Of a stretch of 6,939 nt of DNA, positions 1 to 6,252 are shown piece by piece. How positions within the stretch are numbered: the first letter of the stretch is position 1; each line of letters opens with the position of its first letter. Made by a program: the position numbers and the translations under genes. Source of the stretch: an uncultured Polycyclovorans sp. GTDB taxonomy: Bacteria; Pseudomonadota; Gammaproteobacteria; Nevskiales; Nevskiaceae. The notes beneath the pieces were generated by a model. It made no database searches. It was not told where the DNA came from and saw nothing but the letters and a program-made list of their open reading frames with translations. Location: assembly GCA_936928855.1 (NCBI GenBank), contig CAKZHZ010000087.1:1-6939 (forward strand), written 5' to 3'.

Positions 1-142
1 ATTGCCCACCGAGGCCGAGTGGGAGTACGCCTGCCGCGCCGGAACGACCTCGCCCGCCTACGGGCCGCTTGAAGACATCGCCTGGACCGGCCTCGACCAC
101 CTCGAGGGCCCCCAGCCCGTCGTCCGTTCAGAGAACCCTTGA
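1..142 (+). pseudogene. 3' remnant of a formylglycine-generating-enzyme (SUMF1/FGE-sulfatase) domain gene, truncated
   Basis: Reading from base 2 gives about 46 codons to a TGA at 140-142, beginning with LPTEAEWEYACRAGTT. LPTEAEWEYA-RAGTT is the hallmark of the FGE-sulfatase fold, followed by the usual DIAW block (here EDIAWTG) and a QPV that resembles the family's HPVGxxxPN segment. After QPV the match fades (VRSENP, stop). The later conserved blocks (LYDMxGNVWEW and the C-terminal Cys-containing active-site region) are absent, so the product cannot be a working FGE-type enzyme. The 5' part lies outside the window. The stop codon is inside the -35 box of the mer promoter, so the mer segment was probably joined here by recombination or transposition. 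An unusual but intact short protein is less likely. Confidence 0.75.
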
Positions 143-170
143 CCTTCCCCCGTAGGGGAAGGTGCAGACT
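139..170 (+). promoter_or_regulatory. MerR-type promoter of the mer operon (-35 TTGACC, 20-bp spacer, -10 CAGACT)
   Basis: TTGACC at 139-144 is an almost perfect -35 box. CAGACT at 165-170 is a weak -10 box. The spacer of 20 bp is longer than the normal 17. MerR-family activators act on such over-long (19-20 bp) promoters by untwisting DNA at a dyad lying between the boxes, and a perfect dyad is present (142-163). The promoter faces merA, whose start is 85 bases after the -10. I infer it drives merA-merB-reductase and possibly merR. The exact -10 is uncertain because the hexamer is poor, as expected for an activator-dependent promoter. Confidence 0.82.
142..163. promoter_or_regulatory. Operator dyad for a MerR-family regulator
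   Basis: ACCTTCCCC (142-150) is followed by CGTA and its exact reverse complement GGGGAAGGT (155-163): 9-bp arms, 22 bp overall, centred between the -35 and -10. CTTCC/GGAAG half-sites of this spacing are typical of soft-metal MerR-family operators. The outer geometry and half-sites recur upstream of the merR gene at 4019-4040, which supports the downstream regulator as the ligand. Confidence 0.85.
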
Positions 171-254
171 GAAGATCAACCACTGGAAAACCAGCCATCA
201 GCTTCTGCCGTCACGCAATGAACCGGTGCCCGATGGCAGTGTAGGGAGATTCGC

Positions 255-1691
255 ATGAACGAGGCAGTACCGCATTTCGATCTGGCGATCATCGGTTCCG
301 GTGGTGGCGCGTTCGCTGCCGCGATCAGGGCAACGAACCTCGACAAACGGGTCGTCATGATCGAACGCGGGACCGTGGGCGGGACCTGCGTGAACACCGG
401 ATGCATCCCCTCCAAGGCTCTGCTCGCCGCAGCCGAGGCACGCCACACCGCCCAGGACGCCGGCAGGTTCCCCGGCCTCACCGCCACCGCGGGACCCGTG
501 GACATGGAAGCACTCATCGCGGGAAAGCGCGCCTTGGTGGAGAACGTGCGCTCCGATAAGTACGTGGACCTCGTCGCGGACTACGGGTGGGAGCTGCGCC
601 ACGGCAATGCTGTATTCACCGGCACCGCCGCGGACCCTGCGCTGGAGGTCACCGCGCAGGACGGGACCAGGGAGACGATCACGGCCGCCCACTATCTGGT
701 CGCGACCGGCTCCACCCCGTGGGCCGCACCGATCAATGGTCTGGACACGGTCGATTACCTGACATCGACCACGGCCATGGAACTCGACGAGGTACCCGAG
801 TCCTTGCTGGTCATCGGCGGCGGGTACGTCGCCCTGGAACAGGCCCAACTCTTCGCCCGCCTCGGCTCGAAGGTCACCATGCTGGTGCGCTCTCGCCTGG
901 CATCGGGTGAGGAACCCGAAGCATCCAGGGCATTGATGAGCGTCTTCGCCAACGAGGGCATCCGGGTCATCCGCCGCTCCACCGTCTCCTCCATCACCCA
1001 GGACACGGACGGCGGCATTGCCGCCCAGGCCGACATCGCCGGCGGGCGCGAAACCCTCCGGGCCTCCAAGGTCCTCATCGCCACGGGTCGGCGCCCGGTC
1101 ACCGACGGGCTAAACCTGGCCGGGGTGAGCGTGAAGACCGGGGACAAGGGGGAAGTCGTCGTCGAGGACACCCTGGTGAGCTCTAACCCACGCGTTTGGG
1201 CTGCGGGGGACGTGACCGGGCACCCCGAATACGTGTACGTCGCCGCATCCCACGGCACCCTGATGGTCGACAACGCCTTCAGCGACGCCGGCCGCGCCGT
1301 GGACTACAGCCACCTGCCCCGCGTCACGTTCACCAGCCCTAACCTCGCGGTTGTCGGCATGACCGACAAGCAGGCAAGAGACGCCGGGATCAGGTGCGAA
1401 TGCCGGGTTGTACCGCTGGAATACATACCCCGCGCCGTGGTGAACCGGGACACCCGCGGATTCATCAAGATGGTCGCAGACGCCGACACCGGCAGGATCG
1501 TCGGTATCACCGCCGTCGCGAAGGAAGCCGGCGACCTCGCTGCAACAGGCGTGTACATCCTGCAGGCCGGGATGACCGTCGATCAGGTCGCGAACCTCTG
1601 GAGCCCGTACCTGACCATGGCCGAGGGCATCAAGATCGTTGCCCAGTCCTTCAAGACGGATGTCTCCAAACTTTCCTGCTGCGCCGCCTGA
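255..1691 (+). CDS. merA: Mercuric reductase MerA, short form without HMA domain
   Basis: Cytoplasmic FAD flavoprotein that reduces Hg(II) to volatile Hg(0) with NADPH. The 478-residue protein shows an N-terminal FAD-binding Rossmann motif (GSGGGA, 14-19), the redox pair in GGTCVNTGCIPSK (Cys45 and Cys50), a NAD(P)-binding fold (VIGGGYVALE, 186-195), the second FAD motif (VWAAGDVTG, 314-322) and the dimerisation domain with SPYLTMAEG (450-458), where MerA has an active-site Tyr and other disulfide reductases have His. It ends in KLSCCAA: the vicinal Cys475-Cys476 tail is diagnostic of MerA and hands Hg(II) to the redox pair of the partner subunit. The N-terminal HMA (NmerA) domain of many MerAs is absent. 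ATG 255 is preceded by AGGGAG at 243-248. It is first in the operon, 59 bases before merB. Confidence 0.97.
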   Translation: MNEAVPHFDLAIIGSGGGAFAAAIRATNLDKRVVMIERGTVGGTCVNTGCIPSKALLAAAEARHTAQDAGRFPGLTATAGPVDMEALIAGKRALVENVRSDKYVDLVADYGWELRHGNAVFTGTAADPALEVTAQDGTRETITAAHYLVATGSTPWAAPINGLDTVDYLTSTTAMELDEVPESLLVIGGGYVALEQAQLFARLGSKVTMLVRSRLASGEEPEASRALMSVFANEGIRVIRRSTVSSITQDTDGGIAAQADIAGGRETLRASKVLIATGRRPVTDGLNLAGVSVKTGDKGEVVVEDTLVSSNPRVWAAGDVTGHPEYVYVAASHGTLMVDNAFSDAGRAVDYSHLPRVTFTSPNLAVVGMTDKQARDAGIRCECRVVPLEYIPRAVVNRDTRGFIKMVADADTGRIVGITAVAKEAGDLAATGVYILQAGMTVDQVANLWSPYLTMAEGIKIVAQSFKTDVSKLSCCAA

Positions 1692-1750
1692 ACACCTGAA
1701 CCACCGATCGCCGAACACTGACACACCATGCCTTGAAAGGAACGACCGCG

Positions 1751-2413
1751 ATGAACAACATCAGCGAGGTCACTGACCGGCTTGCGTCCAACGAGACGGG
1801 GATGGAGCCCTGGCTGTGGATGCCCCTACTGAAACTCCTCGCCCTGGGCGACCCGGTCGACGTGAGCGACCTCGCCGCGGCGACCGGCCGTGCCGGGGAG
1901 GAAGTCCGCACTGCCCTCAAGGCGATGGGCGACACGGAGTACGACGGGTCCGGGCGGATCATCGGGCAGGGCCTGACGCAGCGCCCCACGCAGCACCGGT
2001 TCGAGGTAAACGGTGAGCAACTCTACACCTGGTGCGCGCTGGACACCCTGATCTTCCCGACCCTGCTGGGCGCATCCGCGCGTATCGAATCCTCACATCA
2101 GGCCACAGGCACCCCGGTACGGGTGGCTGTCACAGCGATGGGTGTCACCAGCGTGGAGCCGGCCACCGCCGTGGTGTCCCTGGTGAACCCGGAGGACATC
2201 AGCTCCGTCCGCTCATCGTTCTGCAACCAGGTCCACTTCTTCGCCTCACCCGACGACGCAGCGCCCTGGCTCGAAACCCACCCCGGCGGCACCATCATGC
2301 CTGTCAAAGAGGCCTACGAACTCGGATCCTCCATGGCTGAGAAGATGCTCACCCACACACCAGGACCCGCCACCGACCAGGTAAGCAACGGCGTCCAAAG
2401 CTGCGCCTGCTGA
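1751..2413 (+). CDS. merB: Organomercurial (alkylmercury) lyase MerB
   Basis: Splits the C-Hg bond of organomercurials by protonolysis, releasing Hg(II) for MerA; cytoplasmic. The 220-residue protein has an N-terminal winged-helix-like part (about 20-85) and the catalytic core. The catalytic triad is visible: Cys95 and Asp98 in WCALDTL and Cys158 in SSFCNQVHFFAS, matching Cys96, Asp99 and Cys159 of the well-studied plasmid R831b enzyme. The third, structural cysteine of that enzyme (Cys117) appears to be His116 by my alignment. The last residues, VQSCAC, add Cys218 and Cys220 beyond the usual end of the protein. I chose ATG 1751 because GAAAGGAA lies just upstream at proper spacing. The frame extends to a TTG at 1733, but that would place the ribosome site inside the gene. 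Confidence 0.96.
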   Translation: MNNISEVTDRLASNETGMEPWLWMPLLKLLALGDPVDVSDLAAATGRAGEEVRTALKAMGDTEYDGSGRIIGQGLTQRPTQHRFEVNGEQLYTWCALDTLIFPTLLGASARIESSHQATGTPVRVAVTAMGVTSVEPATAVVSLVNPEDISSVRSSFCNQVHFFASPDDAAPWLETHPGGTIMPVKEAYELGSSMAEKMLTHTPGPATDQVSNGVQSCAC

Positions 2414-2576
2414 ACCAACCGACCACCCACCACTACCCGCCGGACCACCACTGGCAACTGGAGGGCTTGCACGGGTTCAGTACCGGTGCAGGAGGCGGGC
2501 CGGGGCCGGTGCGAGATGTTGACGAAGGACCGGAAAGAGCCGGGAAAGATCCGCTGAATCTGAAGGAGAAATTCTC
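2414..2576 (+). other. merB-reductase intergenic region with an imperfect hairpin
   Basis: The 163-base gap carries no convincing gene. It contains TGCACGGGT (2468-2476), a 5-base loop and ACCGGTGCA (2482-2490), which pair over 9 bp with one G-G mismatch. No T-run follows, so this is not a clear intrinsic terminator; a transcript-stability or attenuation role is possible but unproven. AAGGAG at 2563-2568 is a strong ribosome binding site for the next gene. The gap is wide for tightly coupled operon genes. Confidence 0.4.
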
Positions 2577-3947
2577 ATGAGTGAACATTTCGATGTTGCC
2601 GTCCTCGGTCTGGGCCCAGGCGGGGAGGTCGCGGCCGACCGGCTTCTGAAAGCCGGGAAGAACGTCGTGGTCTTCGAGCGGGAACTAATCGGCGGGGAAT
2701 GCGCCTACTGGGCGTGTATCCCTTCCAAGACCGTCCTGCGGCCGCCGGAAGCGCGCACGGAAGTTCAACGGGCCGCCGGTGTCTCCGGCGCCGAACTGGA
2801 CTGGGCTGCCACTGCAAAGTACCGGGACTACATGATCCGGAACCTCGATGACCAGGCACAGGTCGACGGGTACATCAAAGAGGGCGCCGTGGTGATCAAG
2901 GACGAAGCTCGGATTACCGGACCGGGCCGGATCCAGGCTGGAGACCGCGAGATCACAGCCGAGCACATCATTATCGCCACCGGCTCCGACGCCGTGATCC
3001 CACCGTTGGACGGCATCGACCAGATCACGGCCTGGACGAACCGTGAAACCTACACCACCAGCACGCTCCCCGAGCGGGCGGTCATCATCGGCGGCAGCGC
3101 CGTCGGCGTGGAAACCGCGACGTTCCTGGCCCGCTTCGGAGTGGCCATCACCCTGATCCACTGCGGCGAGAGGTTACTGGACCGCGAAGGGCCCCGGGTG
3201 GGGGAACTTGCCCACCAGTACCTGCAGGAGGCCGGCATCGACATCCGGCTGGCCACCTCCGCCGTCCAGGCGCGGCGCGAGGGAGCCGACAGCATCATCG
3301 AGCTTCAGACACGCGACGGCGATCCAGCCGGTGAGGTGGCAGCAGACGTCGTGATCTTCGGTACCGGCCGCACACCACGCACCGAAGGACTCGGCTTCGA
3401 ACACGCTGGCGTAACCCTCGGCGACCACGGAGAAATCCAGATCGACGACCACTGCCGCGCCGGCGAAAACACGTGGGCCATCGGCGACGTCACCGGCATC
3501 ATGCCTTTCACCCACGTCGCGAAGTACCAAGGCCGGATCGCCGCCGACGCCATCCTCGGCCGACCCCACCCGGCCACCTACGACGGCATACCGCGTGTCG
3601 TATTCACCGACCCCGAAATCGCCGGCGCCGGACTAACCCAGGAACAGGCAACGAAGCAGGGCATCCGCACCATCGCCACGGAACTGGACCTCGCCGACGC
3701 CATCGCCCGACCCTGGACCTACGAGCAGGACCCCCGCGGGCACCTCGGCCTACTCGCCGACGCCGACCGGAAGATCCTCATCGGAGCCTGGGCCGTCGGC
3801 CCCATGGCCGGAGAGTGGATCCACCACGCCTCCCTCGCCATCCGCACGCAACTGCCGATCGACACGCTCCTGGACCAGGTCGCCCAATTCCCGACCTACC
3901 ACGAGGCCTACCAGGTCGCCCTCGAACAACTCGACCTCACCCCCTAA
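2577..3947 (+). CDS. FAD-dependent pyridine nucleotide-disulfide oxidoreductase of unknown substrate
   Basis: Class I flavin disulfide reductase, 456 residues: FAD Rossmann motif GLGPGG (11-16), redox-active CX4C (Cys42, Cys47) in GGECAYWACIPSK, NAD(P)-binding fold with IIGGSAVGVE (170-179), second FAD motif ENTWAIGDVTG (297-307, Asp304) and a C-terminal dimerisation domain. It is not MerA: the Cys-Cys tail is missing (it ends LDLTP). It is not a standard lipoamide or glutathione reductase either, because the HPTxxE catalytic motif reads FPTYHE (438-443), so the base His is Phe438. At the end of the NAD(P)-fold second strand it has ITLIHCGERLL, with no Glu of the kind that favours NADH. GECxYWACxPSK proteins are, from memory, an actinobacterial subfamily of unclear function. 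Its place between merB and merR suggests a role in thiol or metal redox. ATG 2577 has AAGGAG 8 bases upstream. Confidence 0.88.
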   Translation: MSEHFDVAVLGLGPGGEVAADRLLKAGKNVVVFERELIGGECAYWACIPSKTVLRPPEARTEVQRAAGVSGAELDWAATAKYRDYMIRNLDDQAQVDGYIKEGAVVIKDEARITGPGRIQAGDREITAEHIIIATGSDAVIPPLDGIDQITAWTNRETYTTSTLPERAVIIGGSAVGVETATFLARFGVAITLIHCGERLLDREGPRVGELAHQYLQEAGIDIRLATSAVQARREGADSIIELQTRDGDPAGEVAADVVIFGTGRTPRTEGLGFEHAGVTLGDHGEIQIDDHCRAGENTWAIGDVTGIMPFTHVAKYQGRIAADAILGRPHPATYDGIPRVVFTDPEIAGAGLTQEQATKQGIRTIATELDLADAIARPWTYEQDPRGHLGLLADADRKILIGAWAVGPMAGEWIHHASLAIRTQLPIDTLLDQVAQFPTYHEAYQVALEQLDLTP

Positions 3948-3974
3948 CCGGGTCGAGAAACGTACAGGCGGGAG

Positions 3975-4018
3975 CACGAAGGAATTGGCACACCACAAAG
4001 ACCCCCATCACCTTCGTG
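3975..4018. repeat. Inverted repeat next to the merR operator
   Basis: CACGAAGG (3975-3982) and its exact reverse complement CCTTCGTG (4011-4018) are separated by 28 bases. The right arm ends directly against the 4019-4040 dyad. The loop is too long and lacks a T-run for a good terminator. It may be an extra regulator site or chance. Confidence 0.35.
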
Positions 4019-4040
4019 ATCTTCCAGCAAAATGGAAGAT
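4019..4040. promoter_or_regulatory. Second MerR-type operator dyad, upstream of merR
   Basis: ATCTTCCA (4019-4026), six bases GCAAAA, then TGGAAGAT (4033-4040): perfect 8-bp arms. Laid over the merA-operator dyad it has the same 22-bp length and the same outer pattern AYCTTCC...GGAAGRT. It ends 29 bases before the merR start, so autoregulation is likely. The flanking promoter boxes are poor (GTGATC at the -35 position, no clear -10), so how transcription starts here is uncertain. Confidence 0.7.
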
Positions 4041-4069
4041 TACGGAGTCTTTCGAGAACGAGGTGAAGC

Positions 4070-4507
4070 ATGCGTATCGGTGAAGTAGCGGCGGCCTCCG
4101 GCGTGACGACCAAGGCCTTGAGGTTTTACGAGGAGCGAGGGCTCCTGCCGCAGGCCGACCGAGCCACCGACGGCTACCGCGACTATCCAGAGGACACGAT
4201 CGTCAGGCTTGAATTCATCCGGCGCAGCCAAGTTGCCGGCCTCACTCTGGCCGAAATCCTCGACATCCTCCAAATCCGGGATGCTGGCACGGCGCCGTGC
4301 GGCCACGTGCGTGATCAGCTTGCCGAGCACCTGACGAACCTGGACAGGCACATCGCCGAACTCACCGCGCTCAGAGAAACCGTTGCCGGCCTTCACGGAA
4401 CCGCGGCGGCCGGCGACCCCGCTCAGTGCAATGCCGAAGTCATCTGGGCCTTGGCCCTTGATCGTGGACACGGTGTCGGTTCGGTTATGCCGCTTCCGCA
4501 AGCGTAG
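4070..4507 (+). CDS. merR: MerR-family mercury-type regulator, 3' end replaced by IS sequence
   Basis: DNA-binding metal sensor expected to repress and, with Hg(II), activate the mer promoter. Residues 1-70 form the winged-helix domain (MRIGEVAAASGV, KALRFYEERGLLP, GYRDY, IRRSQVAGLTLAEIL). APCGHVRDQL (Cys77) opens the dimerisation helix, which ends near Cys120 in DPAQCNAEVI. Mercury-sensing MerRs use three cysteines, one from one subunit and two from the other (Cys82, Cys117 and Cys126 in Tn501). The third is missing here: the codon after EVI is TGG (Trp126) and the tail from there (residues 126-145) looks encoded by the IS3-type terminus beginning near 4445. The gene therefore seems interrupted but still open, with its stop taken from the IS. 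AGGTGA at 4061-4066 is a close-set ribosome site. Metal specificity is inferred from the operon. Confidence 0.85.
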   Translation: MRIGEVAAASGVTTKALRFYEERGLLPQADRATDGYRDYPEDTIVRLEFIRRSQVAGLTLAEILDILQIRDAGTAPCGHVRDQLAEHLTNLDRHIAELTALRETVAGLHGTAAAGDPAQCNAEVIWALALDRGHGVGSVMPLPQA

Positions 4508-4775
4508 CGGAGCGTGCGGCTTCGTAGGCGTTCGGGCTGATGTTGCCGATCGCGGAGTGGCGCCGGCGAGTGTTGTAGCGGTTCGCCCACCGGAACACGG
4601 CCCGGTAGGCGGTGGCCTGGTCCGGGAACGCTGACCGGCCGGCGAGGAGTTCGCGCTTGAGCGTGGCGTTGAAGCTTTCCGCGAGTGAGTTGTCGGCACT
4701 CGTGCCGACCGCGCCCGTGGACTGGGTCACGCCCAGCTGCTCGCAGAGCGCGGCGTAGGCCTTCGAGGTGTAGAC
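4485..4775 (-). pseudogene. IS3-family orfB transposase, C-terminal fragment
   Basis: 96 codons from the duplicated GTC (4775-4773) to TAA (4487-4485). It begins VYTSKAYAALCEQ and contains SADNSLAESFNATLKRE, whose Glu is the last acidic residue of the rve/DDE catalytic core, followed by NRYNTRRRHSAIGNISPNAY, the conserved end of IS3 transposases. It is the downstream half of the gene broken by the IS30 insertion and has no start of its own. Joined to the 6281-6901 part in the same frame it gives a 302-residue protein with D142, D203 and E239; 35 residues separate the last two, the classic D,D(35)E. Confidence 0.93.
4773..4775. repeat. IS30 target site duplication, left copy (GAC on +)
   Basis: GAC (GTC on the - strand, the Val codon of GSV-YTSK in orfB) directly abuts the left terminal repeat. 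The same triplet abuts the right repeat at 6281-6283. A duplication of 2-3 bp is usual for IS30-family elements. Confidence 0.85.
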
Positions 4776-4803
4776 GGCGGGTTCAACCGGTCGTTGCAAC
4801 ACC
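4776..4803. repeat. IS30 terminal inverted repeat, left
   Basis: 28 bases beginning GGCGGGTTCAACCGGTC and ending TTGCAACACC. Compared with the reverse complement of 6253-6280 it matches at 24 of 28 positions; the four differences are all transitions. The transposase stop codon (4783-4785) lies inside it. Confidence 0.92.
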
Positions 4804-6225
4804 GTGCGTTGAGAGCGAGCGTAGCTGCTCGGCGAAGACCTCCGCGGGAGTCTTCCAGTCCAGGACCTTCCTGGGCCTGTTGTTCAGCGTGTACGCGACT
4901 GCTGCGAGGTCCTCGGCCGACCATCTCGACAGGTCCGTGCCCTTGGGGAAGTACTGCCGCAGCACCCCGTTCGTGTTCTCGTTCGTCGGCCGCTGCCACG
5001 GCGAGTGGGGGTCAGCGAAGAACACCTTCGTGCCCGTGGCCATCGTGAACTGGACATGCCCGGCCAGCTCCTTGCCCCGATCCCACGTCAAGCTCTGACG
5101 CAGCTGCTCCGGCACCGTCGCCATCGCCTTGATCAGGGCCGCGGTCATCGCCTCGGCCCCGTACCCACCCAGCGACGGCCCGTTCTTCACCGGCGGCCGC
5201 TCACCCCATCCCTCCAGGCGGGGCAAGTGGACCAGGATCGTGGCCCGGCTCTTGCGCTCGGCCAGAGTCCCGATCGCTGAACGCTCGGTCCCGATGATCA
5301 GGTCCCCTTCCCAGTGCCCGGGCACAGCACGATCAGCGGCCTCGGGTGGGCGCTTGCTGAACACCACGTCCTCGGTGACGTGGCCCTGGGGCTTGTTCCG
5401 GGTACGTGCCCGCGGCTCGCGCAGAGCCCGCCCGGTACGTAGGCACCCGACGAGTTCGCGTTTGAGTGCGCCCCGTCCCTCGACGAACAGGGACTGATAG
5501 ATCGCCTCGTGAGAGATCCGCATGGACACATCATCCGGGAACTCCAGGCGCAGCCGGTGGCTGATCTGCTCAGGGCTCCACGCCGTGGACCACCGCCGGT
5601 CCGCCCGGCGCGGTTTCATCTTCCGCCCCTTGAAACCGGGCCCGACCGGTCCCGGCACGGCCACGCCATCGGGGCCCAGGACCACCCCGTTCAGGCGTGC
5701 CTGGACGTAGTCGTGCAGTCGCTGGTTCGTGGCCAGCTTCGCCGGCTTGGGCCGCCTGGCAGCTTCCTGGGCCTTCCACTGCGCCACCGTGGCCCGGTAC
5801 TCCTGCTTCCCGGAACGAGTGGCGCAGTTACGGCGCAGCTCACGGCTGATCGTGCCGGGATCACGTTCCAGCGTGCGTGCGATCTGACGGACCCCCTGGC
5901 CCTGGGCATGGAGGATCGCGAGCTCCTCACGCTCAGCGAAGGACAGATACCGGCCGGTGGGCTCGGCTAAGGACAGCGGGGTCATCCCGCCAGCGTGACG
6001 GAACCAGCGCGCCCCGACGGGCCAGGACACGCCCACAGTCAGGGATGCCTCGACCGTGGTGACACCGGTGGCGATCACACGCCAGAACTGGCGTTGGACC
6101 TCCCGTGAGGGCTGCGGCCTGCCAGGAGAGCGCATCGGGGCCCGCAAAGCCCGATCCGCTCTCCACTGCCGACGTGTCCCCTCGGGCACGTCACTGATCT
6201 TCCTCGCCCAGTCCTTGCTTGCCAT
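4783..6225 (-). CDS. IS30-family transposase
   Basis: Catalyses cut-out and integration of the element by binding its terminal repeats. In the 480-residue form, an actinobacterial N-terminal extension includes a first helix-turn-helix-like segment (FWRVIATGVTTVEASLTVGVS, about 47-67), then the IS30 helix-turn-helix (YLSFAEREELAILHAQGQGV, RQIARTLERDPGTISRELRRN, about 93-133). The integrase core carries the DDE residues: Asp308 in PGHWEGDLIIG, Asp382 in LTWDRGKE and Glu416 in RPTNENTNGVLRQYFPKGTD. The C-terminal NNRPRKVLDWKTPAEVF is typical of the family. I start it at ATG 6225, because GGAGGT (6238-6233) lies 7 bases upstream and this start is inside the element. The frame stays open back to 6345, but that stretch crosses the right terminal repeat into orfB and is fortuitous. 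Confidence 0.95.
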   Translation of the reverse strand: MASKDWARKISDVPEGTRRQWRADRALRAPMRSPGRPQPSREVQRQFWRVIATGVTTVEASLTVGVSWPVGARWFRHAGGMTPLSLAEPTGRYLSFAEREELAILHAQGQGVRQIARTLERDPGTISRELRRNCATRSGKQEYRATVAQWKAQEAARRPKPAKLATNQRLHDYVQARLNGVVLGPDGVAVPGPVGPGFKGRKMKPRRADRRWSTAWSPEQISHRLRLEFPDDVSMRISHEAIYQSLFVEGRGALKRELVGCLRTGRALREPRARTRNKPQGHVTEDVVFSKRPPEAADRAVPGHWEGDLIIGTERSAIGTLAERKSRATILVHLPRLEGWGERPPVKNGPSLGGYGAEAMTAALIKAMATVPEQLRQSLTWDRGKELAGHVQFTMATGTKVFFADPHSPWQRPTNENTNGVLRQYFPKGTDLSRWSAEDLAAVAYTLNNRPRKVLDWKTPAEVFAEQLRSLSTHGVATTG

Positions 6226-6252
6226 CGCCCATACCTCCAGTGATTCCGAGAG

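Noticed and set aside
183..194. Small hairpin CTGG-AAAA-CCAG in the merA leader
   Set aside because: Only 4 bp of stem, common by chance; no sign of a riboswitch or attenuator in the 84-base leader.
198..848. A 216-codon open frame on the - strand opposite merA (and similar ones at 755-1273 and 1110-1724)
   Set aside because: Low-complexity Gly/Arg/Val-rich translations without motifs, opposite a strong gene; typical antisense shadows in GC-rich DNA.
1733..1750. TTG start at 1733 for merB
   Set aside because: The GAAAGGAA ribosome site lies after this TTG and is well spaced for ATG 1751, which also gives the expected protein length.
2468..2490. Intrinsic terminator after merB
   Set aside because: The hairpin has a G-G mismatch and no following T-run; recorded only as an imperfect hairpin.
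2519..2550. Possible separate promoter for the reductase gene (TTGACG at 2519-2524, AAAGAT at 2545-2550)
   Set aside because: The -35 is good but the -10 is weak, the spacer is 20 bp and no dyad lies between the boxes; too little to call.
3473..4066. 197-codon + strand frame overlapping the end of the reductase gene
   Set aside because: Arg/Pro/His-rich translation in the +2 frame of a recognised gene; no motif and no ribosome site seen.
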